From: Pyxicephalus adspersus
Lineage: Eukaryota > Chordata > Amphibia > Anura > Pyxicephalidae
Assembly: GCF_032062135.1 (NCBI RefSeq)
Contig: NC_092863.1
Span: 19,674,303-19,738,302, forward strand
Direction of reading: 5' to 3'
DNA length: 64,000 nucleotides
Shown: one piece after another, positions 53,490-64,000 of the stretch
Layout: each line of letters opens with the position of its first letter
Numbering within the stretch: position 1 is the stretch's first letter
The notes under the pieces: model-generated
Told to the model about the DNA's origin: nothing
Database searches by the model: none
What the model saw: only the letters and a program-made list of their open reading frames with translations
Position numbers and translations under genes: made by a program

Positions 53490-55965
53490 GATTATTAATA
53501 AACAGGATTTATATAGCCCCAACATATTACACAACGCTGTACATTAAATAGAGGTTGCAAATGACAGACAGTGACACAGGAGGAGAGGAGGACCCTGCCC
53601 CGAAGAGCTTACAATCTAGGAGGTAGGGTAAGTATCACACAGTAGGAGGGGAGATATGGAGAGGTGGGAATTAGAGAGAGTTTAGAAGACAGAAGATGGG
53701 TAGGCAAGTTTAAGATTGGTTTTGAGTTCTCTTTTAAATGAGCAGAAAGTAGAAACAAGCTGAATTGGATAAAAAAGACCCTTCCAGAGAGTTGGGACAG
53801 TGAGGAAGGTATCAGTATGCTATTGGAGGAGTGAAGAGAGCAGCTAGGGGATCTACCAGGTCAGAAAGGTAAGTGAGACAAATGCTGTGGAGGTATTTGA
53901 CGCAGGAGCTTGAATTTAATTCTCAGGTGAAACGTAAGCCAATGAAGAGAACTACAAAAAGATGCAGCAGAAAAGGAGTGGTGGGAAGGATGGATGAGTC
54001 TGGCTGCAGCATTCAAGGGAGAGTAGAGAGTTGAGTTAGTGGAATACCAGAGAAGAGGATGTTACAGTAGTCTAGACGAGAGATGATAAAAGTGACAGGA
54101 CCTGGAGATGTTCTGAATATGAGGGGTAAATGAGAGGGCAGAATCGAAGGCGACGAGGGATGAATAACAGTGTTGTTAACAGTTAGAAATATATCAGGGG
54201 GAGATTTGGAATTTGTGTGTGTGTGTGTGGAGGGGTGATGATGAGTTCTGTTTTATCCAGGTTGAGTTTCAGGAATCGGTCAGACATCCATGATGATATG
54301 GCTGACAGGCAGCATGAGACCTTATCCAGGACTGAGGGAGACAAGTCAGGGGTGGACAGATAGATTTTAGTGTCATCAGCATACAGATGGTACTGTAAAC
54401 CAACGGAGGACATGAGACTACCGAGAGAGGTGTACAGAGAAAAAAGAACCAGTCCAAGGACTGACCCTTGGGGAACACCAACAAAGGAGGAAAGTGGGGG
54501 AAGGGAAGAGGAATTACCATTGAAAGAAACTTGAAGGAACAGTCAGACAGATAGGAAGCAAACCAAGAGAGAGCGCTGTAACTGATACTAATGGAGCACA
54601 TAATTTGGATCAGAAGGGGGAAAGCGTAGGAAAGATCAAGGAAAAGTTGCCTTGGGACTTCGCTCCGAGGAGGGGTTTGGCCACATTAGTAATTACTGTT
54701 TCGGTGGAATGGGCAGCTCGAAGGCCATACTGGAGAGGGTTAAGAGTTGGTGTTCAGGTATTTGGTCTTTTATAAACAAGGCATTCAAGAATTTTAGAAA
54801 CATATGGGAGAAGGGAAATAGCAGTAGCTAGATGGTAGGGAGGGGTCTACTGGAGGTTTCTTCAGGATAGGGAGAATAATGGCATGTTTGAAAGCAGAGG
54901 GGTATATACCAGTAGAATGGAAGAGACTTAATAGTTGAGTTAGGGCCGGGGCCAGGGTGGAGGAATAGGCACAGGGTAGATCAGAGGGAATTGGGTCAAG
55001 CAGATAGGTAGTAGATGAAGATGATGAGAGGAAACTTCATCCACAGTAACCGGACTGAGGGAGGTTAGTGATGATTTACAGATAAAAGGGGTGGATATGG
55101 TCGGCTGGGGGCGGGACCATGCGTCTAGGAGGCAGGAAATGTAAAAAAATAAGTATTTTTAAATGTACCACATTGATATGTCAAAATACTTATTATTCAG
55201 AGGTTAAAGTGTTGTAGTCTGACTTTCTAGCCCAGAAAGTCAACACTGATGCCAGATTTCCTCCACTCAGCTCAGCTGCACGAACAGTCTTTTGTAAATG
55301 TTTGGTGTTATTGTTGTGCCAAAGTCAGAGGTTGGCAGGAAAGGGGTAGTGGAAGGTGGGTGGGGGTGGAGGATAGGGGCGTAAACGACGGAGGATGGAA
55401 TGGAGTTAAAACAGGTGAAAAGGAGATGGGGGGTAGGAAGGACTCTGTATGCACAGTTAGGTGAGAGAATGGGACCCACACCACCACCTAGCCTGTTGCA
55501 AGGTCTAGGGCTATGTGTGCAGTGCAAGCCTCCATATGGGAGAGAAGCAGCAGAGGTAGAGTCTGAGGAGGAAAGCCAAGTTTCAGTGAGAGCTGAGAAG
55601 TTTAGAGATTTAGGGAGGAGAAGGAACAGAGCCAGCAAAGAGAGTACAGGGTGAATGATACATTGATGCAGATAATTGTAAATCACAGGAGTGCATTACA
55701 CAAAATGGCAAACTGAGCAGCTTCTGTAATATGGGTTGTAGTGAGGCTTGTCAGCTGTTGAGTTCCAGGTGTGGGTTAGAATGAATCAGTCAGAGATGGC
55801 TTGGTGAAAAGGCAGTTCAGGATGGCAGCAGCAGAGCTTGTGTTGGAGTCCAGGTGTAAGGTAATGATGATTCAGTCCAAAGGCATGAGATTGCAGAAAT
55901 TGCAGAGTGTAATGGTGTGTCCAATCCAGTTCCAAATGCCTGTATTAATTCCTAAAGCTCTTATA
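53490..55965 (-). mobile_element. L2-type LINE copy with intact 3' tail and internal deletions
   Basis: The minus-strand 3' end at about 53490 carries the GATTGTAAGCTCTTCGGGGC terminus with TATATAAATCCTG and an AAT tail. The RT remnant at 54183-54601 retains [10 protein letters not shown] and [12 protein letters not shown], then [18 protein letters not shown]. The 5' part at 55267-55686 retains LNFSALTETWLSSS (endonuclease start) and RLGGGVGPILSPN. The 5' end near TATTAATTCCTAAAGCTCTT matches the 8600 copy. Deletions and frameshifts remove much of the endonuclease. A GT microsatellite (54214-54229) interrupts it. Confidence 0.85.
54183..54601 (-). pseudogene. Reverse transcriptase remnant, L2 copy 2
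   Basis: Retains motif C (YADDT) and the thumb-like [17 protein letters not shown], followed by [15 protein letters not shown], in two frames. Motif A is lost in a deletion near 54620. Confidence 0.8.
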
Positions 55966-56369
55966 ATTTGGAACTTGAAATTTAGGCACGTGACCTTGCC
56001 TGATGGTTAATAGAAGCGCTTTGGGTCATGAATATGGATGGACTTATTAGAGTAACAAGAAATTTAGGATGTCAGTTGAACCTGGGTAGGGAAAGGGTTA
56101 GCAGGGTAATAAATATCAATGTGCACTCAACTGGAACAAAGGGATTGTGAAGAGATAATTCCAAGGGAAGATTCAAATTTGTGCAATAAGTTCATCTAAA
56201 ATGCACAACGTACCACACACAATCAGATGAAGTTTTAGTGGAACACAAATGGATAAACAGTGGATTTGGCAGCCAGCATGCACAATGTAGCATACACAAT
56301 CAGATGCAAACTGTGCAAGTATCCTTTGCGACACTTTACAATTACAGTGATACATTATTATTATTATAA

Positions 56370-56475
56370 TATGTGGGAGCCAAGAGGCAAAGTTATCCAA
56401 AAAATGATTACACAGTGCTTATATAGAGCCAACATATTACACATCGCTTTAGGTCCATAGTCTAGTCACTAACTG
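56370..56475. repeat. Small L2 and SINE-tail fragments
   Basis: GAGCCAAGAGGCAAAGTTATCCAAAAA matches part of the endonuclease region of the L2 at about 7637. CTTATATAGAGCCAACATATTACACATCGC is a decayed L2/SINE tail. Both are short relics. Confidence 0.5.
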
Positions 56476-57676
56476 TTCCTCAATACCTTCCTCATACATA
56501 CTACAAATACAAAGAATTACATTGTACAAACATTGGTTTTACACATTAAACAAAAAGAGTCATACAGAAATGGAAGGTGTGTGACAAAAATGCCAGCAAC
56601 ATTGTGATACCTTGCTGCTGTGATAAAACAAAAAAGTTCTGCCCAAGCAAGTTTTAAGACTAACACATCATGTTTTTTACATCTGCTTGGAATTAAGCCG
56701 GGAAATGTATATGAATTTCTCTTTACTTCTCTGTGGCAAACATTTACCACATTGTCGTAGTATTTGCTGTGCTCCTGGGTTATATGATTATGCTAGCCAA
56801 AAAAAGAAGAGGAAGAGAATGATTTTCTTGTAAAAAAAGCAGTGACAATTCTGATAGGCAAGCTCTTTACAACATTTTTGCATAAACTTGTAATGTATGC
56901 AGGCAAAGCCTTTAAGAAAGAGAGTGGCAACTCTGCCCTGAATCCAGGCTCAGTGGAACATTGCTACCACACAATCACAGAAAGTTGCATTAGGTAGATT
57001 TTACTGGCACACGTTGTTCCATTAATCTGAAATTCTACTTTAACACAATAACAAAAATATATAAACAAAAAAGTAATGTCAAAAATGACATTTTGGTCAA
57101 CACTGCAATACCAAACCCAATAAAAAAAAGTTTTCTATTGGTGGGAAAATAACCTTCAACACGTTTTTTCCTCAGCTTGCAGGCACAAATGTTTGATTTG
57201 TAAGCAATAATGCATATTTGAAGAACAAAAAAAATGTGTGTGGAGGAAACATACAGTACTTTATTCACATCTTATCTGAATTTGCATGTCATCGTGTTGG
57301 TATTTGACAACTTTCTCATAGGTAAATAAATATATAGTTTAAAATATGTTTAACATGTTTAATGTCCGGTAAAGAAGGGGCAAGGGGGGGGGGGGCATAT
57401 ACTGTTTCCAGTAAGAGAGTAAAACTCTCTTGAAGTTAGATTTCTACAGGTTATCCATTTGGCTATAAATGCTGGGGTATGTTCCTGGTATACATTAGAA
57501 CTCAGGAAGCTACTTGGGGGAAGGCTGAAATGTCTTTTAAATTACTGCCCAGTTGAATGTACTTACTGCTGGCTCTAAAATGATCCAGTAATTAAACATG
57601 TTCACAGACAGCAGTACAAGATGATTTGAAGTTGGTCACTTTTTTTTCTTATACTGAGTTTTTATTCTTAAGAACA

Positions 57677-57700
57677 ATATATATATATATATATATATAT
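57677..57700. repeat. (AT)n microsatellite
   Basis: About 12 AT units after AAGAACA. Confidence 0.95.
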
Positions 57701-59046
57701 GCAACATATTCAGTGACGGTGATGTGTATAAAGTCCTAATCTTCATGGGAAGAGTTGCAGTAACTTTTGCTTGTATGTGTGACTGTCTTTCACAGCCAAA
57801 GTTCAGTAATAAAAGTTTGATTTATTGAAAAAAATATACAACCAATTCATCTTTTCACAATTGAATCATATTGCAATAACCAGATTACCTTCTCATTGCA
57901 CCAACTTTTCCCATGACATTTAAAGGCAACATTGCAAGAAAGAAAAATGTTGGACTTCTACTGCTATCCTCCTAAAAAATGATAGATGTTTGTCTGTCAC
58001 TGTGATTGTGTGGCCTTCAATACCTTCATTAGCTCAAATATTGCTTATGGACTCAGAAAATACTTGAAGCCAGAGGATCTGCATGAAACTATGCAAATCA
58101 AATTAGAGGACGTTGGGAGCTTAAATGTTTCTCTCATATGAGTATCTACTGTATGTATTTACAAATATATATTGGTAAACATGATAAAGTGAGTACAAAA
58201 TTATTTTTAAATCCTGTGCATTTAGAAGGAAAGGTAGTTGTTAATGTGTGATTTTTATTTTAGATATCTAATCTGGGAATCGTTTGGCCCGCAGCTCATA
58301 TTATGCTAACAGTTTATTGGTTTTAATGTTTTATGGCTTGCTCTGTGGTTTTCCATAGCTATTCGTACAAAGTCTGGTTTGCTCAAAGTCATTTTTCAGA
58401 TGCAATGCAGTCAAACCCAGCACTGTATCTTGGCAACACAGTTTATGCAGGATCAACGCAGATACACCATGAAAAACATTTGAACTCCTGCAAATATCAT
58501 ATAAAAGGGCAAACTTTTTGTAATGCCTTTATACAAGTTTTATTTTAAACATTAAATGTTTTAAACCAGACCATATGGAAGAAAAGGTAAACGAAGAGAA
58601 ATATGTTTATAAGCCCCCAAAATGCCTCACTTGTTTTATTATGATTTTTGCATGAGTATATGAAAGTTTCAAAAGTCTTTGTGGCACTGTGGGAAAGTGC
58701 AGCCACATAAGAATGAAAGGAAATTTTTGTACACAGACATTTAAATGCAGCTTTTTAAAGCTGTGGGAAAATGTCAATGTAAACTAGGCCTTATCAGGAA
58801 GGCTTTAAAGGTTCCGGTTTATTGCTCCCAGGGATACTACTGGGTTGATTTCTCTTCACTTCACTTCGGTCACCAAACAGAAAGTGAGGAGAATCTTCTC
58901 AATACTGTATGACCAAACACCGCAATAAAAGCCTGATTGATATTTTAGTCCTTCCACAGTCTCCTACATAAAATGTTGCTTTATGTGTGAGTTGAAGCTG
59001 TAATACTTAATAGCAAAATATTAGGGATAACTTTTATCAGGTTTGC

Positions 59047-59052
59047 ACACAA

Positions 59053-59089
<37 letters not shown>
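59047..59089. repeat. (AC)n(AT)n microsatellite
   Basis: ACACAAACACACACAT followed by about 14 AT units, then ACACATACATAC. Confidence 0.95.
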
Positions 59090-59095
<6 letters not shown>

Positions 59096-59401
59096 CATAC
59101 AAACTCTCTATATATAAATATGTAATACTGGAAGGGGATAGTATTGAATAAATGGAATAGGGGAGTACATTTCTATGTGCCTTGATTTTCAATATTCCTG
59201 TAATGCTTTAATAAAGATTTGAGTGTGAAAATAAATATGTAATACCAACAGAAGACACTAAACTTTGTGGGCTGTATCACCACCAGTTATGTTATGTTAA
59301 TGGTATTGTGTGTTATGTAAAGGAAGCCCATTTATTTGAATGGGGTGAAAAAGTACAACCAAGACCAGAACATGGAACTGCTCTATTTCTCTAGACACAT
59401 A

Positions 59402-59596
59402 GGACCTGATTTATTAAAGCTCTCCAAGGCTGGAGAAGATACACTTTCATCAGCGAACCTGGGTGACCCAGCAAATCTGGAATAAAAACATTTGCTAACA
59501 AACAGCAAATGACGTTTAGGAAATCCATTCCAGGTTTGCTGGATCACCCAGCTTTACCAATAAAAGTGGCCTTGAAGAGCTCGAATAAATCAGGTT
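59402..59596. mobile_element. Hairpin MITE, family H copy 9
   Basis: GGACCTGATTTATTAAAGCT at the left and AGCTCGAATAAATCAGG at the right, with inner arms CATCAGCGAACCTGGGTGA and GGATCACCCAGCTT. It lies only 12 bases before the next element. Confidence 0.75.
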
Positions 59597-59608
59597 CATT
59601 GTCTAGAG

Positions 59609-60007
59609 CAGGGGTCGGCAAACTTTTATGGCCACTAGGCCATTTCAGGGGTGGGCGGGAGTACATTAGACCGGACTCTGAGTCCAGCCCCAATGGCTCC
59701 CCCCACCACTAGGGAACACCCCCTGAAGTGAAATCCCTCTCCTCTGTATGCATTGCGGAGGAGAAGGATTTCCCTTCGGGAAGCCTTCCCTATTTACCGC
59801 CGTGGCGGAATTTCAACGCCGGCCGCAGTGAATATGGGGAGCAACAGCGAGAAGGCGGCACTGGTAGTTCCTAACGCCCACTGGCAGATCCGGCTCCGGA
59901 GCCACGGGTTGCCGGCATTAGGCCGGATCGGCCAAGGGGTGTTAGGCCGGAATGAACTACCGGGTTGGGCCGTATCTGGCCTAAAGGCCGGAGTTTGACG
60001 ACCCCTG
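59609..60007 (+). mobile_element. hAT-type MITE, family B, perfect 8-bp duplication
   Basis: GTCTAGAG at 59601-59608 and 60008-60015 are identical. Ends CAGGGGTCGGCAAACTT and GGAGTTTGACGACCCCTG, with subterminal GGCCACTAGGCC and GGCCTAAAGGCC. The same ends bound the BED-encoding hAT relic at 25019-25579, the likely source family. GC-rich interior, no transposase. Confidence 0.9.
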
Positions 60008-60015
60008 GTCTAGAG

Positions 60016-61032
60016 AGGGCATTGTGCTGTGCTGCAACACAGATTAATTATTTTGGTGTGGCTGGAGGTCTGCAATGCACAAATGCTTGAATGTAGTATG
60101 CTAGTATGTTACCCTAAATTATGGCCAAATTAATTGAAGTAATCACAATGGTCATTACACAGGCATTCTGAACACATTTACTGAAATACACAACTAAATA
60201 TCAAATACAATAACCAAAATATAGAATGCCAATTATCTTATCAGGTTATAATGGAAACATGCAATATGTATTCACAGCAACAAAAAATAGAACCATGTTA
60301 TAAAAATGAAAGGGGGTATTGGGGGCAGCCCAGAGTTGAGCCTATAATTGTACAAACTTGTTCATGAAATCCTGTATTTATATTTTGGGAGATGTATAGT
60401 TGGGGCTAAATATAGAGAGTCTACTCATGATTGGTTCTCTTACAGACCATTCTATACAAACTCCAATACAAGCAATAGATGTATACTACAAATAGCTTTC
60501 TGCTTCTAAACAGATTAAACATATCATTCTATTTGGTAACAAATAATCTCCTGGATTCCAAGACCAGGCCTCCCATTTGATGTATTTTAATGCATGTCTC
60601 CATTATCTAAGGCCATAATTGACTCCAAAGACACAGCCATTAGTGTATTTAAAGATTAGCTAGCATTTAGTTTAGTTTCAATCTACACAAGGAACACAAA
60701 TGATGGGGATTAAGTCTAATTATACTGTTAAAGTTTTATAGAAGTTTTTTTCCTGGGGGCCAGAAAACCTTCATCACATTAGTTCAAATGAATACTAAGA
60801 TTTAGGAAAATAGTTTTCTGGACAAAAATAACTTCCTGGTAAAAAATCCCAGCACAGGTAGTCTACATTCTTGCTCTTGGTCACAGCCAACAAACTGGTA
60901 TCGGCAGAAGGCCAGTTGCCATGGCTGCCCCTTTATTTCCGATATTTTCCTAATGTGTAGATATAAAAGAAATTATTACAGCTCTGTAATCAATGAGCCT
61001 GCATTAAATGTATTCCTTTAAATAAAAAGCAG
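60016..61032. other. Unique sequence upstream of PNPO exon 2
   Basis: No exon, RNA gene or repeat recognised. It may be PNPO intron 1 or intergenic DNA; the missing PNPO first exon was searched for as RKSYR/GDRE-like codons before a GT on minus and was not found. Confidence 0.4.
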
Positions 61033-61235
61033 ATTAAAGCGGAAGTAAATTTAAAGAAAAAACAAAAAACTCATTTACCTTTACCTCCACAGATCCCTCA
61101 ATCCATCCAGGGATGCGCTGGGTACCGCCATCTACTTCCGTCTTCTAGCTATGTCACTCGATCTCACAATGCGAAGGCACGAGATTGGGTGAAATAGCCT
61201 GCTGTAAATGGGATAAAAACACTGTCCTGCCTAGC
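61033..61235 (+). repeat. Interspersed repeat family R copy 3
   Basis: AAAGCGGAAGTAAATTTAAA at the start, then TTTACCTCCACAGATCCCTC, TACTTCCGTCTTCTAG, and a CACTCGATCTCACAATGCG...GCACGAGATTGGGTG hairpin core shared with the copies at 24650 and 28880. Confidence 0.55.
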
Positions 61236-62576
61236 AGGTAAGGGTCCTGATTTATCGCTGCCTTAATTTCACCTACAGATTGATGATTTACACCAAGAAC
61301 TTGATGTGAATGGAGAAACATATTATTTGCTATCTTCCTAGATCAATCTGCTTCTTGTACTGCAATGTACCCGACTCTTTGTACTACATCTAATGGGAAC
61401 TCTGTTGCTCAGAGAGTGTAAAAGACTGATACCATATCAAATTAGGTCACTTACACTGCTAGCATTTAGAAAATATATTTAGGAATGTACTTATTTATAA
61501 CACAGCTGCAGTAATGTGTGTCATGCCTGCTTATTTTCATATAAGGTGCATATCATCTGTTTAATAATTTACTGTCTGGAATCCAACATATGAATATGAG
61601 GCTTTAAAGACCCATTAGGTAACATAGAAAGAATAGGCACCCTTGTACATGCACCTTGCAAAATACAACCAGACAATAACAGCGGATTCCATAGATTTGT
61701 CTTGGCGGGTTCCTTTTCAATAGAGAAAAAAATTTAATATCTAAGTATTTAAATTAAGAATCGGAATAAAATCAGCAAACACAATTTGGAGAGCTAGAAC
61801 TCAGATATGAATAAAACAAGACAAATTTCTAGCATTTCGGTGTTTCCAATAGCTCCGAACTCTTATGCAGGGAGGCCACACACACCAATGTGTAATAAAA
61901 TGCCACTTGCAGCTATATTCAATTTCATCTTTGCAGCCGTGCATCCTCTATTAAGATCATTGTGCTGCCTCTATCTGTACCTTTACCCTGGGTGCCCTGT
62001 GTGTTCTAACCTTCATCTACACTTTAATGCCACATAACATCAATACAAAAAATTAAACCAATGTCACCTACAAACCAAATATACTATAAATCATCACCCA
62101 AATCACCCTCTTTTGCCACTACCCAATTTACATCCTGATCATATCAAGCCACTGCCATTCACAATACCAACAAATAATAAGATCCCCGTTTCCACCTGAT
62201 GCCAAGTGCAAGCCCAACAGTGCGGCCAATTTGTCAGGCATGTAGCTAATGACTCGAGTTGTCCATCTTCCCTAGGTGCTCCTCCACTTGCCTCCATCAT
62301 TAGCACCTATTATTTTAATACTTACTTTTCAGAGGTTAGTAACTGGCCTGTTACTGGTGCTTTCTGGTAGCTGTGGTAAATGGCCCAGTTGGTGTTGGTC
62401 TCATTGGGGTTGGCTTTATCCATGGTGGCAATGCCCAAATCACCTGCAGTCTCCTCCCCTGTCTGACTCTTGCTAGTCCTGCTGCTCAGTCTGGTTCTCC
62501 ATCAGCTCCCAGTTCAGATGACAGAACTCAAGCTGATGAAGTTTCGCTGAGATTGGGCAGCTGTGCATATTCTGTA

Positions 62577-62892
62577 AAGCTGAGTACACATGTGCAATTC
62601 TTGTCGTTGGAAAGGATCCTTTACAACGATAAGAACTGCATGATGCATGAACGAGTGCTGTACATACAGCACTGTTCTGCTCTATGGAGAGGGGAGAAGG
62701 AGAGAGACGGAGCGGCACCCTGCTCTCCCCCTTCCCTTGCATTAGGATCGCTCACCGCTTAACATCTGTGGATACGCCAGGACAGATCCATGGACAATAA
62801 ACGACGTGGGATATACACACGCCAGATTCTTGTCCAATATCTGCCCTGAGCCGAGAGTCAGGCGAGAAAAATTTGACGTGTGTACGTAGCCT
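62577..62892. mobile_element. Non-autonomous TIR element (MITE), family A copy 2
   Basis: Left end GCTGAGTACACATGTG, right end GTGTGTACGTAGCC. It shares GGAAAGGATCCTTT, GCATGAACGAGTGCTGTACA and CTCTATGGAG with the 240-556 copy in reverse orientation. It directly abuts the hAT element that follows. Confidence 0.6.
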
Positions 62893-62898
62893 AAATCC

Positions 62899-64000
62899 AC
62901 CAGGGCTGTGGAGTCGGGGGAATTTTGGGTTATATTGAGTCGGCAAAAAATGTACTGACTCCGACTCCTTTTGATTGTAAGTTGTTGTGAAAATATACAG
63001 TATGTAAAAATGTCCTATTTCCCAGTTATCAGTCATGATAAAGTAGTTCACTGCTGTATTAATTAAGCCCACTGCAGAGCTGTCACTTGTATGAAGCCCA
63101 TCTAAGCTATTCTGCATCCTGGCATTTATACATCTTTGTAATTTGGATTATACTTGGCTCATGAAAAATATTCATTTGATAGGATTATGAAATTTTTGCT
63201 TGGTGTTAATAATATTCAGGGTTATACAGTAAGATTGAATTCTACATATATACATTCTGTTGTTTATCACCCTATGCCGGTTTCAGACACCTGTCTGCAC
63301 TCTCTTTCCCTCTTCACAACTTTCTATTAGATTTGCATCAAGAGCTTAGAAGAATTTAGTAGAACAGCTTCGGAATTAACCTGTAAGTGTTCATATTTCA
63401 ATTGCCAGGCTTCTTGCGTGTACAATGGAGGAATGTGTGCTTGTTTCTAAATAAACTGGGCTATGTATATGTGTGTACAATGCAGTAATGTATGAATGTG
63501 CATAGTGCAGAATGAGTAAACCATGCAAACTTCAGGGATCATGTAATTAGTGGAAATTGTACATGTGATGCAAAAATTAGTAGTTTTAGTAGTTCTGAAA
63601 GAAATGCACCTACAAGAGCATCTAAATTTCAAAAGACACTTGCAGCATTTTCATTTTACAGTGTTAGAAGTGAAAACCTTTCAACTGCTTAGGTCTAAAT
63701 AAAGCGCAGATGACTACTGGAAAGCAAACCCAACTATAAAGATTCTTGACATCTGACAGGCACATCACACAAGCAAGTATCTTCAGAATTTAGTGGAAGG
63801 TGTTTTAGAAGATTTTGAAATGAAAAGGGAACAGGTTCTATATTTTGTGACGGATATTATTTCAAATATGATAAGCGCAATTGAGAAAATGAACAAAGTT
63901 CATTAGAAAGTGTTAGAGGTGACAGTTTTGCAAGCACTGAAGAAGAGAACATTGACATTTTAGATGACATTGCAAAAGAAGCATCCAAGCCTATTACTAT
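62899..64000 (+). mobile_element. Decayed hAT transposon, left end and transposase fragments, runs off window
   Basis: Starts CAGGGCTGTGGAGTCGGGGG and TACTGACTCCGACTCC, a typical hAT end with the GGAGTCGG/CCGACTCC subterminal motif. Farther right a plus-strand transposase remnant appears (63760-64000). The right end and its target duplication lie outside the window. ORF density is low, so the copy is old. Confidence 0.7.
63760..64000 (+). pseudogene. hAT transposase core remnant
   Basis: One frame reads VEGVLEDFEMKREQVLYFVT then DIISNMISAIEKMNK, resembling the hAT core TDNASNM block with its catalytic-region Asp. After a frameshift it continues SVRGDSFASTEEENIDILDD then IAKEASKPIT. At least one frameshift lies near 63905. 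It continues past the window end. Confidence 0.65.

Noticed and set aside
59509..59998. Open frames in the GC-rich block
   Set aside because: Contained in the family H and family B MITEs, with no conserved protein.

Overview
This window looks like nuclear DNA from an amphibian, most likely a frog. The reasons are multi-exon genes with GT–AG introns, vertebrate orthologues with frog-like divergence from human, and a dense load of L2 LINEs, tRNA-type SINEs with L2-like tails, hAT elements and MITEs. The species is inference. No bacterial operon, CRISPR array or phage is present. One assembly gap of 338 N lies at 30659-30996.

Three protein-coding genes can be rebuilt. CDK5RAP3 runs on the minus strand in 14 coding exons from 23655 down to 3475 (502 codons plus stop, with an in-frame TAG at codon 473). 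PRR15L has its single coding exon on the plus strand at 39791-40081. PNPO runs on the minus strand, with exons 2 to 7 from 53124 down to 45367; its first coding exon was not found. CDK5RAP3(-), PRR15L(+), PNPO(-) is the same order and relative orientation as in human 17q21, so this is a conserved vertebrate synteny block. CDK5RAP3 is the substrate adaptor of the UFMylation ligase at the ER, PNPO makes pyridoxal 5'-phosphate in the cytosol, and PRR15L is a small conserved protein of unknown function. No shared pathway is evident; the linkage is ancestral neighbourhood, not an operon.

Layout: 1-3474 is intergenic, with one TIR element at the left edge. 3475-23655 is CDK5RAP3; its introns hold a 2.4 kb L2 relic with endonuclease and RT fragments (6136-8600), two hAT MITEs with visible target-site duplications, SINEs and hairpin MITEs. 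23656-23860 is a GC-richer promoter-like segment. 24.2-39.7 kb is the PRR15L/CDK5RAP3 divergent intergenic interval; it holds a hAT relic still encoding a BED zinc finger, a nearly perfect 76-bp inverted repeat at 26170-26336, the gap and several MITEs. 39.8-40.7 kb is PRR15L. 41.6-45.3 kb is intergenic. 45.4-53.1 kb is PNPO. 53.1-64 kb lies upstream of PNPO exon 2 and holds a second L2 copy, a hAT MITE with perfect 8-bp duplications and, at the right edge, a decayed hAT transposon with transposase fragments.
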